Both the position numbers and the translations under genes were made by a program. The notes beneath the pieces are model-generated. The model did not search any database and was not told where the DNA came from. It worked only from the letters and a program-made list of their open reading frames with translations. From Aminithiophilus ramosus (GTDB lineage: Bacteria; Synergistota; Synergistia; Synergistales; Aminithiophilaceae), in NCBI RefSeq assembly GCF_018069705.1, contig NZ_CP072943.1, positions 1,799,453 through 1,863,452 on the forward strand: a DNA stretch of 64,000 nt. Direction: 5' to 3'. Below, piece after piece: positions 17,925 through 26,610 of this stretch (the stretch's first letter is position 1; every line of letters starts with the position of its first letter).

Positions 17925-18664
17925 TCCGAGCACCCCTCCATTCCCAGGGCAACGGCCTCCTGGCAGGGTTCGCACTGAGAGAGGAAGTAGCGCTTCACGG
18001 CCTCGGCGCTCCCCTCGAGGACGACGGCGCCGCTGCACATGAGGTAGGAGCGGTCGCACTGGGCGGCCACGTCCTCTCTGTGGGTGATGATGAGCACTCC
18101 GTGCCCCTCGCGGGCCAGAAGGCGGAAAACCTGCATGATCTCGCCCAGCGCCAGGAGATCGACGCCCGAGTCGGGCTCGTCGAGGATGGAGAGACGGGGC
18201 TTCATGAGGTAGACCGAGGCGAGCTCGATGCGCTTCCGCTCCCCCCCGGAGAGGTTCTTGTCGACCATGCGCTCCAGGTAGACCTTGGGATCGAGGAGGA
18301 CGAGGGAGAGGGCCGAGGCCAGATCCTTTTCGCCGGCCCCCTTGGACGAGAGGCGGAGGTAGTCGCGGACGGAGACCCCCTCGTAGCGGGCCGGATGCTG
18401 CCAGGCCAGGGTCAGCCCCGCCTTCCCCCTCTCGGTGATGGAAAGATCGGTGATCTCCTTGCCGAGGAAACGGATGCGTCCCTCCAGAGGACGGTAGTTG
18501 GCCAGCCCCATGACGGCGTAGGCCAGGCTCGACTTCCCGGCGCCGTTGCGGCCCAGGACGCCGGTGATCTGACCCGCCTCGGCCTTGAGGGACAGGCGGT
18601 TAAGGATCTTCTTCCCCTCTCGGACGACGGAGATTCCTTCAACTTCCAGAAGCGCAGAGGACAC
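17921..18664 (-). CDS. sufC: SufC-like ABC ATPase of Fe-S assembly, Cys-tailed
   Basis: The 247-aa cytoplasmic ABC ATPase has Walker A GRNGAGKS (38-45), Q-loop WQHP (88-91), signature LSGGE (138-142) and Walker B LSILDEPDSGVD (158-169). The SGVD form after Walker B is typical of SufC. The start GTG 18664 has only a weak GGTGG ribosome site. An unusual C-terminal tail adds CEPC and a further Cys four residues from the end, which could bind a metal or cluster. It is coupled to the SufB-like protein. Confidence 0.9.
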   Translation of the reverse strand: MSSALLEVEGISVVREGKKILNRLSLKAEAGQITGVLGRNGAGKSSLAYAVMGLANYRPLEGRIRFLGKEITDLSITERGKAGLTLAWQHPARYEGVSVRDYLRLSSKGAGEKDLASALSLVLLDPKVYLERMVDKNLSGGERKRIELASVYLMKPRLSILDEPDSGVDLLALGEIMQVFRLLAREGHGVLIITHREDVAAQCDRSYLMCSGAVVLEGSAEAVKRYFLSQCEPCQEAVALGMEGCSE

Positions 18665-18686
18665 GGGACCACCAACCTTTCAGCTT

Positions 18687-20069
18687 CTAGCAGGAGACCG
18701 TTCGGCTCTCGATGCGGGCGAAGGCCTCCGTCGATTTTCGACCCTCTTCCTCGAAACCCTTCCGCCCCATGAGACCGTAGGTGAAGCGCTTGCCCTGCTC
18801 GACGCCGGGCTGGTCGAAGGGGTCGACGGATAAAAGCCGCCCCGTGAGGGCCGTGACGACCTCGTAGAGGTAGACGAGCCCGCCGAGACGGAAGGCGTCG
18901 AGGCGAGGGATCTCGAGCCAGAGGACGGGCCGCCCCAGAGAGGCCAGAGTGGCCGCCGTGGCCCGTGCCTCGGCCTGGAGCATGGCGCCCATCTCCTGAC
19001 CGCCCAGATAGGCCAGGGGCGCCAGGGAGGCATCGGATGGAGAGGGCAGGATCAGCCTCTCTCCCCGGTCGGCCACATCGATTATCGTGAACAGTTTATC
19101 ATCAGGGCCGGCCGTGTAAAGCTGCACCTGCGAATGCTGATCGACGGCCCCCAGGGCCCGCAGAGGCGTGCTTCCCTTCCCCTCCTTGCCCAGGCTCTCG
19201 CCCCAGAGCTGGGCGAACCACTCGGTGAAGTCGCGCAGGCCGTCGGCGTAGGGCATGAGGACCGTCATGTTCCTTCCTCGGAGAAAGTGAAGCCAATGGA
19301 GCCCCGCCAAGAGCCAGGCCGGATTCTCCTCCATCGTCCCTGCGCCGAGGAGGACCTCGTCCATGGCCCGCGCTCCGGCCTGGAGGTCGGTCACGTCGAC
19401 GCCCAGGGCCGCCGAGGCGGCGAGCCCCACGGCGGAAAGGACCGAGTAGCGGCCGCCGACCGTCGAAGGAAGAGGAAGGCTCCGGCACTTCTTCTCGGCC
19501 ACGAAGGCCCGCAGAAGGCCCTTTTCGGGGTCGGTGACGACGAGAAGCTGCTTCAGGGCCCTCTCCTCGCCCAGAACCTTTTTGAGATTCTCCCAGAGCC
19601 AGAGGAAGTTGGCCATCGTCTCGGCCGTGCTTCCCGATTTGCTGACGACGACGAGGGCCGTCCGAGAGGGATCGACCATCTCCCAGAGCGCCCGCGTTCC
19701 GGCCGGGTCGGCGTTGTCGGCGACGTAGAGGCGCGGCCCCCGCTCGGAGCGGCTCAGCTCGTTGTGACAGGGGTGGAGAAGGGCGTTGGCCACCATGAGG
19801 CTGCCCAGGGCCGAACCGCCGATGCCCACCTGGATGACGGCGTCGAAAGCGGCAAGCCACTGGCCGGCCTCGATGACCTCGGCCAGGTCGGCCTGCGGCA
19901 GGTCAAGCCAGCCGAAGCCGTCACGCCGGCGGTTGGCGTCGGAACGGAGCCAGCCGTCGGCGTCGCGGAGGGCCTCCTCGAGGGCGTCCCACTCCGACCC
20001 GTTCCGGGGAACGCTCCCTCCCTCCGGAAGGGCCGCGCCGAAGTCCAATTTGAGCAAATTTTGCGTCAT
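18687..20069 (-). CDS. pgi: Glucose-6-phosphate isomerase
   Basis: The 460-aa protein has the two SIS-type halves of phosphoglucose isomerase, with VGIGGSALGS, VVSKSGSTAETMANF (phosphate binding) and the second signature near LYEVVTALTGRLLSVDPFDQPGVEQGK. It interconverts glucose-6-phosphate and fructose-6-phosphate. ATG 20069 has GGAGGAGA 8 bases upstream. It is transcribed just ahead of sufC but 22 bases separate them, so the three may share a transcript. Confidence 0.93.
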   Translation of the reverse strand: MTQNLLKLDFGAALPEGGSVPRNGSEWDALEEALRDADGWLRSDANRRRDGFGWLDLPQADLAEVIEAGQWLAAFDAVIQVGIGGSALGSLMVANALLHPCHNELSRSERGPRLYVADNADPAGTRALWEMVDPSRTALVVVSKSGSTAETMANFLWLWENLKKVLGEERALKQLLVVTDPEKGLLRAFVAEKKCRSLPLPSTVGGRYSVLSAVGLAASAALGVDVTDLQAGARAMDEVLLGAGTMEENPAWLLAGLHWLHFLRGRNMTVLMPYADGLRDFTEWFAQLWGESLGKEGKGSTPLRALGAVDQHSQVQLYTAGPDDKLFTIIDVADRGERLILPSPSDASLAPLAYLGGQEMGAMLQAEARATAATLASLGRPVLWLEIPRLDAFRLGGLVYLYEVVTALTGRLLSVDPFDQPGVEQGKRFTYGLMGRKGFEEEGRKSTEAFARIESRTVSC

Positions 20070-20170
20070 TATCCTGTCTCCTCCTCGTAAAAGCAGATGG
20101 GCACTGGCTCGGTCCTGAAGAGACGTCGGCGGGGCCGAACGCGCGCCCGCTCCAATCTTCTCCCGCACGT

Positions 20171-20199
20171 TTGCCTTGGAACGAGAGACATATTACTAT
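20171..20199 (+). promoter_or_regulatory. Candidate sigma70 promoter for nfnAB
   Basis: TTGCCT (20171-20176) and TACTAT (20194-20199) are separated by 17 bases, in the gap between the divergent pgi and nfnA genes. This would give a leader of about 145 bases before nfnA. Confidence 0.45.
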
Positions 20200-20348
20200 G
20201 GGGCAATGCTGTCGGACTGGACCGCCCAGGGGGGGCGTCCTTCCCTCTCAAGGGTACCCTATGACCCCGAAAGATCAATGGTCAACGCGGCCCCGAGAGA
20301 CCTTTTTTCCACGGGGACCTTCACCAAGACAGGCGAGGAGGCTCTTTC

Positions 20349-21182
20349 ATGTACAAGATCGTGAGCAAGCGGCTCATCGCCCCCAAGGAATTCGACCTCT
20401 GGATCGAAGCTCCGCGGGTGGCCCGCAACGGGAAAGCCGGGCAGTTCGTCGTCATCCGCGCCTCGGAAAAGGGTGAGAGGATTCCTCTCACCATCGCCGA
20501 CTACGACCGGGAGGGAGGTCGCATCCGCATCATCTTCCAGGTCGTCGGCAAGACGACGAAGGAGATGTCCCTTCTCGACGAGGGCGATTGCCTCCACGAT
20601 ATTTTAGGCCCTCTGGGCAACCCCAGCGAGATCGAAACGCTGGGAACGGTACTCATGGTGGGAGGAGGCGTCGGCATCGCCGCTCTCTACCCCATCATCA
20701 AGGAATTGAAGGCGGCCGGCAACCGGGTCATCACCATTCTCGGCGGCCGCACGTCCGATCTGGTCATCCTCAAGGAAGAGTGCGCCGCCCACTCCGACGA
20801 GCTCATCGTCACCACCGACGACGGCTCGGAGGGAATGAAGGGCGTCGTCACCGACGCCATGCAGGTCCTGGCCGAAAGGGGCGAGAAGATCGCCCAGTCC
20901 TGGATCATCGGTCCCACGATCATGATGAAGTTCGCCTCTCTCAAGGCCAAGGAGCTGGCCATCCCCTGCTGGGTCTCGCTGAACCCGATCATGATCGACG
21001 GCACGGGCATGTGCGGCTGCTGCCGCGTCAGCGTCAACGACGAGATCCGTTTCGCCTGCGTCGACGGCCCCGAGTTCGACGGATGGGGCGTCAACTGGAA
21101 CGAATTCATGAACCGCATGGGCCAGTACAAGGACGAGGAGAAAATCTCCCTCGAAAAATACCAGTCCGAGGTGGGTGAATAG
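20349..21182 (+). CDS. NfnA-like FAD/[2Fe-2S] subunit (ferredoxin-NADP reductase type)
   Basis: The 277-aa protein has an N-terminal FAD-binding beta barrel (IPLTIADYD) and an NAD(P) domain (VGGGVGIAALYPI). The C-terminal Cys set is C222, C224, C225 (MCGCC) and C237 (FACVDG), the [2Fe-2S] site of the PyrK/NfnA/SudB group. With the next gene it makes the electron-bifurcating NADH-dependent ferredoxin:NADP+ oxidoreductase or a close relative. The start is ATG 20349 behind AGGCGAGGAGG. The downstream gene begins 2 bases after the stop, so a complex is likely. Confidence 0.88.
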   Translation: MYKIVSKRLIAPKEFDLWIEAPRVARNGKAGQFVVIRASEKGERIPLTIADYDREGGRIRIIFQVVGKTTKEMSLLDEGDCLHDILGPLGNPSEIETLGTVLMVGGGVGIAALYPIIKELKAAGNRVITILGGRTSDLVILKEECAAHSDELIVTTDDGSEGMKGVVTDAMQVLAERGEKIAQSWIIGPTIMMKFASLKAKELAIPCWVSLNPIMIDGTGMCGCCRVSVNDEIRFACVDGPEFDGWGVNWNEFMNRMGQYKDEEKISLEKYQSEVGE

Positions 21183-21184
21183 CC

Positions 21185-22588
21185 ATGGCTCGCACGATCG
21201 CTCCCAAGAAAACCCCCATTGCCGAGCAGGATCCTCTGGCTCGCGGCAAGAATTTCGACGAGGTCTGTCTCGGCTACACCCTCGAAGAGGCCCGCATCGA
21301 GGCGACGCGCTGTCTCCAGTGCAAGACGGCTCCCTGCGTCGGCGGCTGTCCCGTGGCCATCGACATTCCCGGATTCATCAAGGCTCTGGCCGAGGGAGAT
21401 CTTCCCAAGTCCTGGGAGATCCTCAGCGACGCCACGGCCCTCCCCGCCGTCTGCGGTCGCGTCTGCCCCCAGGAGACTCAGTGCGAGGGCGTCTGCACCG
21501 TCGGCAAAATCAAGGGCAAGGAGCCCGTGGCCATCGGCAAGCTGGAGCGCTTCGTCGCCGATTGGAAGGCCTCCCAGCCCGAAGAGGCCATCACTCCGCC
21601 CGTTCAGGACAAGGGCAAGGTGGCCGTCATCGGCTCCGGACCTGCGGGACTCACCGTCGCCGGCGATCTGGCCAAGATGGGCTACAAGGTGACCGTTTTC
21701 GAGGCCCTCCATGAGCCCGGCGGCGTCCTCATGTACGGCATCCCCGAGTTCCGTCTGCCCAAGGCGATCGTCCGCCGCGAGATCGGCAACATCAGGAAGC
21801 TCGGCGTCGACGTCGAGGTCAACGCCGTCGTGGGCCGGACCCTTTCCATGGAGGAGATCCGCGACGGCTTCGACGCCGTCTTCATCGGCACCGGTGCCGG
21901 CGCGCCTCACTTCATGAACCTTCCCGGGACGAACCTCAACGGCGTCTTCTCCGCCAGCGAGTACCTGACGCGGATCAACCTCATGCACGCCTACGAGTTC
22001 CCGACCTACGACACGCCGACGAAGACGTCGAAGAAGGTCGTCGTCGTCGGCGGCGGCAACGTGGCCATGGACGCCGCCCGTTCGGCCCTCCGCCTCGGCG
22101 CCGACGAGGTCTCCGTCGTCTACCGCCGCTCCGTCGAGGAGCTGCCGGCCCGAGTCGAGGAGTACCACCACGCCGTCGAGGAGGGGATCGTCTTCAACTT
22201 TCTCACCAACCCCGTCGAGTACGTCGGCGACGAGAAGGGACGCCTCAAGGCCGTCCGCTGCATCCGCATGGAGCTGGGCGAGCCCGACGCCTCGGGACGG
22301 CGCCGTCCCGTTCCCGTCAAGGACAGCGATTTCACCATCGAGGCCGACACCGTCATCGAGGCCATCGGTCAGGGCTCGAACAAGGTCCTCCTCAACGCCT
22401 TCCCCGAGCTGAAGCTCAACAAGTGGGGCTACATCGACGCCGACGAGAAGACGGGCGAGACGAACCTGCCCGGCGTTTACGCCGGAGGCGACATCGTGAC
22501 GGGAGCCGCCACGGTCATTCTCGCCATGGGCGTGGGCCGCGACGCGGCCCGGGCCATCGACGGCTATCTCAAGTCGAAAAAAGGCTGA
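21185..22588 (+). CDS. NfnB/GltA-like NADPH oxidoreductase subunit
   Basis: The 467-aa protein carries the N-terminal double [4Fe-4S] domain of glutamate synthase small subunits (C43, C46, C51, C55, then C90, C94, C100, C104). FAD-binding GSGPAG follows at about 150-155, then NAD(P)-binding VVVVGGGNVAMDAA and the C-terminal AGGDIVTGAATVILAMG. No large glutamate synthase subunit is present. An NfnA-like partner is, so NfnB of the flavin-based bifurcating transhydrogenase is more likely than GOGAT. Confidence 0.9.
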   Translation: MARTIAPKKTPIAEQDPLARGKNFDEVCLGYTLEEARIEATRCLQCKTAPCVGGCPVAIDIPGFIKALAEGDLPKSWEILSDATALPAVCGRVCPQETQCEGVCTVGKIKGKEPVAIGKLERFVADWKASQPEEAITPPVQDKGKVAVIGSGPAGLTVAGDLAKMGYKVTVFEALHEPGGVLMYGIPEFRLPKAIVRREIGNIRKLGVDVEVNAVVGRTLSMEEIRDGFDAVFIGTGAGAPHFMNLPGTNLNGVFSASEYLTRINLMHAYEFPTYDTPTKTSKKVVVVGGGNVAMDAARSALRLGADEVSVVYRRSVEELPARVEEYHHAVEEGIVFNFLTNPVEYVGDEKGRLKAVRCIRMELGEPDASGRRRPVPVKDSDFTIEADTVIEAIGQGSNKVLLNAFPELKLNKWGYIDADEKTGETNLPGVYAGGDIVTGAATVILAMGVGRDAARAIDGYLKSKKG

Positions 22589-22599
22589 AGTCATCCGAA

Positions 22600-22638
22600 A
22601 GGACAAAGGGGAGGGGCGATCCCCCTCCCCTTTGTCCT
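22600..22638 (+). terminator. Hairpin after nfnB
   Basis: Seventeen-bp perfect arms (AGGACAAAGGGGAGGGG) enclose a 5-base loop, starting 12 bases after the nfnB stop. It separates nfnAB from the small gene at 22666. Confidence 0.75.
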
Positions 22639-22665
22639 ATACTCGTAGAGGAGGAGGCGCCGCCG

Positions 22666-22878
22666 ATGGCGACGGAAGAAGAAAGACCGGACTGGAAGGC
22701 TTTCCGCGACGAAGTCCTCGACAGGGCAAGGGAGCGAGGAGACGACGGTTTCCTCCGCTACGCCTCGTCCATGACGGACCGCGCTTGGCGTCATGTCGTC
22801 GAGGAGGGCGTCTTTTCCCCCTCTCAGGCCGAAGAACGCCTCCGGGGCTTCTACCTTGAAGATCTCAAGTTCCGCTGA
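22666..22878 (+). CDS. Small hypothetical protein (70 aa)
   Basis: This short, highly charged helical protein starts at ATG 22666 behind GAGGAGG. It is rich in Glu, Arg and Asp, has no Cys and no membrane segment, and contains the aromatic clusters DRAWRHVVEE and GFYLEDLKFR. I do not recognise it. The clear ribosome site and the preceding terminator support it as a separate gene. Confidence 0.5.
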   Translation: MATEEERPDWKAFRDEVLDRARERGDDGFLRYASSMTDRAWRHVVEEGVFSPSQAEERLRGFYLEDLKFR

Positions 22879-23071
22879 GCCGACACGGGACTTTCGCAAA
22901 AGACAAGGACGGTCGTCCCCCGACGACGGGAGGAAGGAGCACGAGCTTGTCCCCTCTCCCTTCGAAGCCGACCTTCGGAACATCACGGCCACGCCTTAGG
23001 CGTTCACGGAATTCTGCGGCGAAAGGCAAGGATCGGCTCTCATCGACGGCAGAGAAAAGGGAGACAAGGGC

Positions 23072-24505
23072 ATGCTGAGAATGATTGATCTTTCGAAAAA
23101 GATGAAAAGAGGAGAGGCCGCCCCCCTCCTGGAGGGGCTGACCCAGGAGATCGGAGCCCTTCAGCGGGATTTCCTGCGGCGCAAGATCCCCTCCGTCGTC
23201 ATCGTCGAGGGATGGGCCGCATCGGGGCGGGGGCGTCTCGTCAATACCCTCCTTCTGGCCCTCGATCCCCGAGGCTACTCCTTCCACTACGTCGAGCCCT
23301 CGCACAGGGACAGCACCTCCCTCATCCCCTACTGGCGCCTCGTCCCCGCCGAGGGGCGTATCGCCATCTTCGGCCGGAGCTGGTACCACGACGCCTGGAA
23401 CCTGGGCGACGAACGAACCTTCCGCGACATCGTCGCCTTCGAGCGCCAGCTCGCCGAGGGGGGCGTCTTCGTCTTCAAGGTCTTCCTCCACATCGGCCGG
23501 AAGGAACAGCGCCGACGCCTGAAGGAGCGCCTCCGGGATTCCGACGCCGCCTGGTCCGTCGAGCCCGACGAACAGCAGCAGAACGAAAACTACGACAGCC
23601 GCTTCGAGGCCGCCGAAAGGCTCTTCAGGGCCACGGAGACGGAATGGGCTCCCTGGACGATCGTTCCCGCCGAAGAGGAGCGGTACGCCGCCGTCATCTT
23701 TCTGACGGCCCTGCGCGACGCCATGAGGGCCCGCCTCTCCTGCGACGGCGACGGACGGGGGACGGCTCTGCCCGAGACGTCCGTGCACAGCTCCGTCCTG
23801 GAGTCGCTGGACTACTCGGCCACCCTGCCCAAGAAGAGCTATGAAAAACGGATAGGAGAACTCCAGAAAGAGCTCCACACCCTGCAGATCGAGACCTTCC
23901 GTCGAGGCCTCCCCGTCGTCGCCGTCTTCGAGGGCGTCGACGCCGCAGGCAAGGGCGGAGCCATCAGACGTCTGACCGAAAGCCTCTACCCGCGGGGGTA
24001 CGAAGTCGTCCCCGTCGGCGCTCCCAACGACATCGAGAGGGCCCACCCCTATCTCTGGCGCTTCTGGCGCGCCTTCCCCGAAAAGGGAAGTTTCGTCGTC
24101 TTCGATCGCAGCTGGTACGGCCGCGTCCTCGTCGAACGCGTCGAAGGCTTCTGCCGCGAGGCGGAGTGGCGCCGCGCCTACAGGGAGATCAACGAAATGG
24201 AACGCCACCTCGTCACGGGAGGGACGGTCGTCGTCAAATTCTGGCTTCAGATCAGCCCCGAAGAGCAGCTCCGCCGCTTCGAAAGCCGTCGGGACGACCC
24301 GGCCCGCACGTGGAAGCTGACCGACGAGGACTGGCGCAACCGGGAGAAGTGGCCCCTCTACCAGGAGGCGGCGGCGGAGATGCTGGCCCGGACGAGCACG
24401 CCCGAGGCTCCCTGGACCCTCGTGGCCACAGACTGCAAGCGCCTCGCCCGCGTCACCATCCTGGAGCGGCTTCGCGACGCCATCGCCGCCGGCCTGGGCA
24501 GGTAG
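23072..24505 (+). CDS. Two-domain polyphosphate kinase 2 (polyphosphate:AMP phosphotransferase type)
   Basis: The 477-aa protein has two fused PPK2 domains. The C-terminal one has an intact Walker A (GVDAAGKGG, about 288-296), then DRSWYGRVLVERVEGF and a WLQISPEEQLRRFESR lid. The N-terminal one keeps the fold (FGRSWYHDAWN) but its P-loop is GWAASGRGR, without the conserved Lys-Gly pair. Class II (two-domain) PPK2 enzymes phosphorylate AMP to ADP with polyphosphate, usually with only one domain catalytic, which fits. The start is ATG 23072, with GGGAGAC upstream; ATG 23084 is possible. Confidence 0.9.
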   Translation: MLRMIDLSKKMKRGEAAPLLEGLTQEIGALQRDFLRRKIPSVVIVEGWAASGRGRLVNTLLLALDPRGYSFHYVEPSHRDSTSLIPYWRLVPAEGRIAIFGRSWYHDAWNLGDERTFRDIVAFERQLAEGGVFVFKVFLHIGRKEQRRRLKERLRDSDAAWSVEPDEQQQNENYDSRFEAAERLFRATETEWAPWTIVPAEEERYAAVIFLTALRDAMRARLSCDGDGRGTALPETSVHSSVLESLDYSATLPKKSYEKRIGELQKELHTLQIETFRRGLPVVAVFEGVDAAGKGGAIRRLTESLYPRGYEVVPVGAPNDIERAHPYLWRFWRAFPEKGSFVVFDRSWYGRVLVERVEGFCREAEWRRAYREINEMERHLVTGGTVVVKFWLQISPEEQLRRFESRRDDPARTWKLTDEDWRNREKWPLYQEAAAEMLARTSTPEAPWTLVATDCKRLARVTILERLRDAIAAGLGR

Positions 24506-24513
24506 GGCTGGAC

Positions 24514-24571
24514 ATCGGAGACGAATCAAGGGGGACCCCCGAGAGGGGGTCCCCCTTGATTCGTCTCCGAT
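24514..24571. terminator. 58-bp palindrome between convergent ppk2 and prfC
   Basis: Twenty-seven-bp perfect arms enclose a GAGA tetraloop. It lies 8 bases after the ppk2 stop and 17 before the end of prfC. Confidence 0.75.
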
Positions 24572-24588
24572 ACTCGGCAGACGCGACC

Positions 24589-26202
24589 CTAAAGGTGCTC
24601 GCAGCTGCTCTTGAAGACGATTTCGGGCCACTTTTTCATGACGTACTTCAGCTCCCAGTCGCTGGGAGCCAGGTAGACGAGGTTTTCGTTGCGATCGAGG
24701 GCCAGGCTGTTGCCGTAGTAGCTCTCGAACTCGGCCAGCTTTCTGCGGTCCTCTCCCTCGATCCAGCGAGCCACGGCGTAATTGACGGCCTCGTAATCGG
24801 CCTCGACGCCGTACTCCGTCCTGAGGCGGGCCACGGCCACGTCGAACTGGAGGACACCGACGGCGCCGAGGATGTAGCTGTTGTCGCCGAGAGGCCGGAA
24901 GAGCTGGACGGCCCCCTCCTCGGAGAGCTGAAGGAGCCCCTTCTGAAGCTGCTTGGCCTTCAGCGGCGAGAGGAGACGGACGCGACGGAAATGTTCGGGG
25001 GCGAAGCTGGGAATTCCCGTGAAACGGAGGGGCTCCTTCTCGGTGAAGGTATCTCCGATCTTGATCGTCCCGTGGTTGTGGATGCCGATGATGTCTCCGG
25101 GCCAGGCCTCGTCGACGCCCGTCCGGTCCTGGGCCATGAAGATGATGGGGTTGGTCAGGGAGATCTCCTTGCCGAGGCGGTGGTGGATCACCTTCATCCC
25201 CCGGGTGAAACGGCCCGAGCAGACGCGGAGGAAGGCCAGACGGTCACGATGGGCCAGGTCCATGTTGGCCTGGATCTTGAAGACGAAGCCGGAGAAGGCC
25301 TCCTCTCCGGGATCGACCATGCGGGTCGTCGTCTCTCTCGGCCTCGGGGCCGGAGCGATCTCGACGAAGGCGTCGAGCATCTCCCGGACGCCGAAGTTGT
25401 TGATGGCGCTGCCGAAAAAGAGGGGGGTCTGATTGCCCCTGAGAAACTGAGCCTCGTCGAAGGGGTCGGCGGCTCCCTGGAGGAGGGCCAGGTCCTCGCG
25501 GAGCTGGTCGGCCTGGAGGCCCAGATGGGCTTCCAGAAGGGGATCGTCGAGATCGCGGAGGGTGACCAGATCGGCGGGAAGGCGATCCTGGCCGGAACGG
25601 AAGAGGTTGAGCTCCTTCCGATAGAGGCTGTAGGTCCCCTTGAAGCGCTTGCCCATGCCGATGGGCCACGTCAGGGGCGCGCACTCGATCTGAAGCTTGT
25701 CCTCGATCTCGGCCAGAAGGTCGAGGGGCTCCATCCCCTCCCGGTCGAGCTTGTTGATGAAGGTGATGATGGGCGTGTTGCGCATCCGGCAGACTTCCAT
25801 GAGCTTCAGCGTCTGGGGCTCGACGCCCTTGACGCTGTCGATGACCATGACGGCGCTGTCGACGGCCGTCAGTACCCGGTAGGTGTCCTCGGAGAAATCC
25901 TGATGGCCCGGCGTATCGAGAAGGTTGATCTCGTAATCGCCGTAATGGAACTTCATCACCGAACTGGTGACGGAAATTCCCCGCTCCCTCTCTATGGCCA
26001 TCCAGTCGCTCGTGGCGTGGCGCTCGGCCTTGCGGGCCTTGACGGCACCGGCCATCTGGATCGCCCCCCCGAAGAGGAGAAGCTTCTCCGTGAGCGTCGT
26101 CTTGCCCGCGTCGGGGTGGCTGATGATGCCGAAGGTGCGACGGCGTCGCACTTCCTCGGCGATCCGTCCCCTCTCCGCCGAAACCTCAGAAATCCGTTCC
26201 AT
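24589..26202 (-). CDS. prfC: Peptide chain release factor 3
   Basis: The 537-aa translational GTPase has G1 HPDAGKTT (about 29-36), G3 [10 protein letters not shown]4 INKLDREG and the RF3-typical [10 protein letters not shown] effector segment. It recycles RF1/RF2 from the ribosome after termination. ATG 26202 is chosen for its GGGAG site 7 bases upstream; an ATG at 26250 would add 16 residues without a better site. Length and C-terminus ([13 protein letters not shown] region) match the family. Confidence 0.94.
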   Translation of the reverse strand: MERISEVSAERGRIAEEVRRRRTFGIISHPDAGKTTLTEKLLLFGGAIQMAGAVKARKAERHATSDWMAIERERGISVTSSVMKFHYGDYEINLLDTPGHQDFSEDTYRVLTAVDSAVMVIDSVKGVEPQTLKLMEVCRMRNTPIITFINKLDREGMEPLDLLAEIEDKLQIECAPLTWPIGMGKRFKGTYSLYRKELNLFRSGQDRLPADLVTLRDLDDPLLEAHLGLQADQLREDLALLQGAADPFDEAQFLRGNQTPLFFGSAINNFGVREMLDAFVEIAPAPRPRETTTRMVDPGEEAFSGFVFKIQANMDLAHRDRLAFLRVCSGRFTRGMKVIHHRLGKEISLTNPIIFMAQDRTGVDEAWPGDIIGIHNHGTIKIGDTFTEKEPLRFTGIPSFAPEHFRRVRLLSPLKAKQLQKGLLQLSEEGAVQLFRPLGDNSYILGAVGVLQFDVAVARLRTEYGVEADYEAVNYAVARWIEGEDRRKLAEFESYYGNSLALDRNENLVYLAPSDWELKYVMKKWPEIVFKSSCEHL

Positions 26203-26230
26203 GGCCAGTCTCCCATCCCTGTTCTGATCT

Positions 26231-26574
26231 AAAAGGTGACGAATCATCATCGCCTGAAGGGCTTCCTTTGTCAAACGGCGTCGCCCCTGGACCCGCAGGC
26301 TCCTTCGGGGAAGAAGGTCCGGAGGAGGCGCAGCTCCTCCGGGGCCTCCATGAGGGTTCCGTAGCGGATGCGCTCCTGTTCGAGGCAAAGGTTCCGTCCG
26401 GGCCTGTCGAAACGGAGGTCGCCTAGAGGGCCGCTTCCTCGGCGTCGAGACGGGACAGCGCACGGCGCTGGGGCTCCTTTTCCCGGAAGGCGAGGTGATC
26501 CGTCAGCGTCTTTCGATCTACGAGGGAATTCCGCGCCCGAGAGGAAGAACATCGGAGCCGGAAGAAGCGGGAGG
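26231..26574 (-). pseudogene. Possible remnant of a minus-strand gene
   Basis: This stretch between prfC and the kinase terminator holds no intact gene. On the minus strand two adjacent frames read like protein. One gives [20 protein letters not shown] followed shortly by a stop near 26422. The next frame continues [20 protein letters not shown] and runs to a stop at 26271. Joining them needs a frameshift at the first stop. I cannot name the parent gene. It could be chance, since GC-rich sequence keeps frames open. Confidence 0.3.
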
Positions 26575-26610
26575 AAAGAGGAGAGGCTCCTCAGCGAGCC
26601 CCTCCTCTTT
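26575..26610 (-). terminator. Terminator of the kinase/aldolase/TRAP operon
   Basis: A stem of about 15 bp with one mismatch (AAAGAGGAG-GGCTC arms) closes a six-base loop. The kinase stop codon (26591-26593) lies inside the loop, and the 3' side ends in CTCTTT. Confidence 0.65.

Noticed and set aside
21185-22588. Glutamate synthase small subunit as the primary call
   Set aside because: No large glutamate synthase subunit is adjacent and an NfnA-like gene is, so NfnB fits better.
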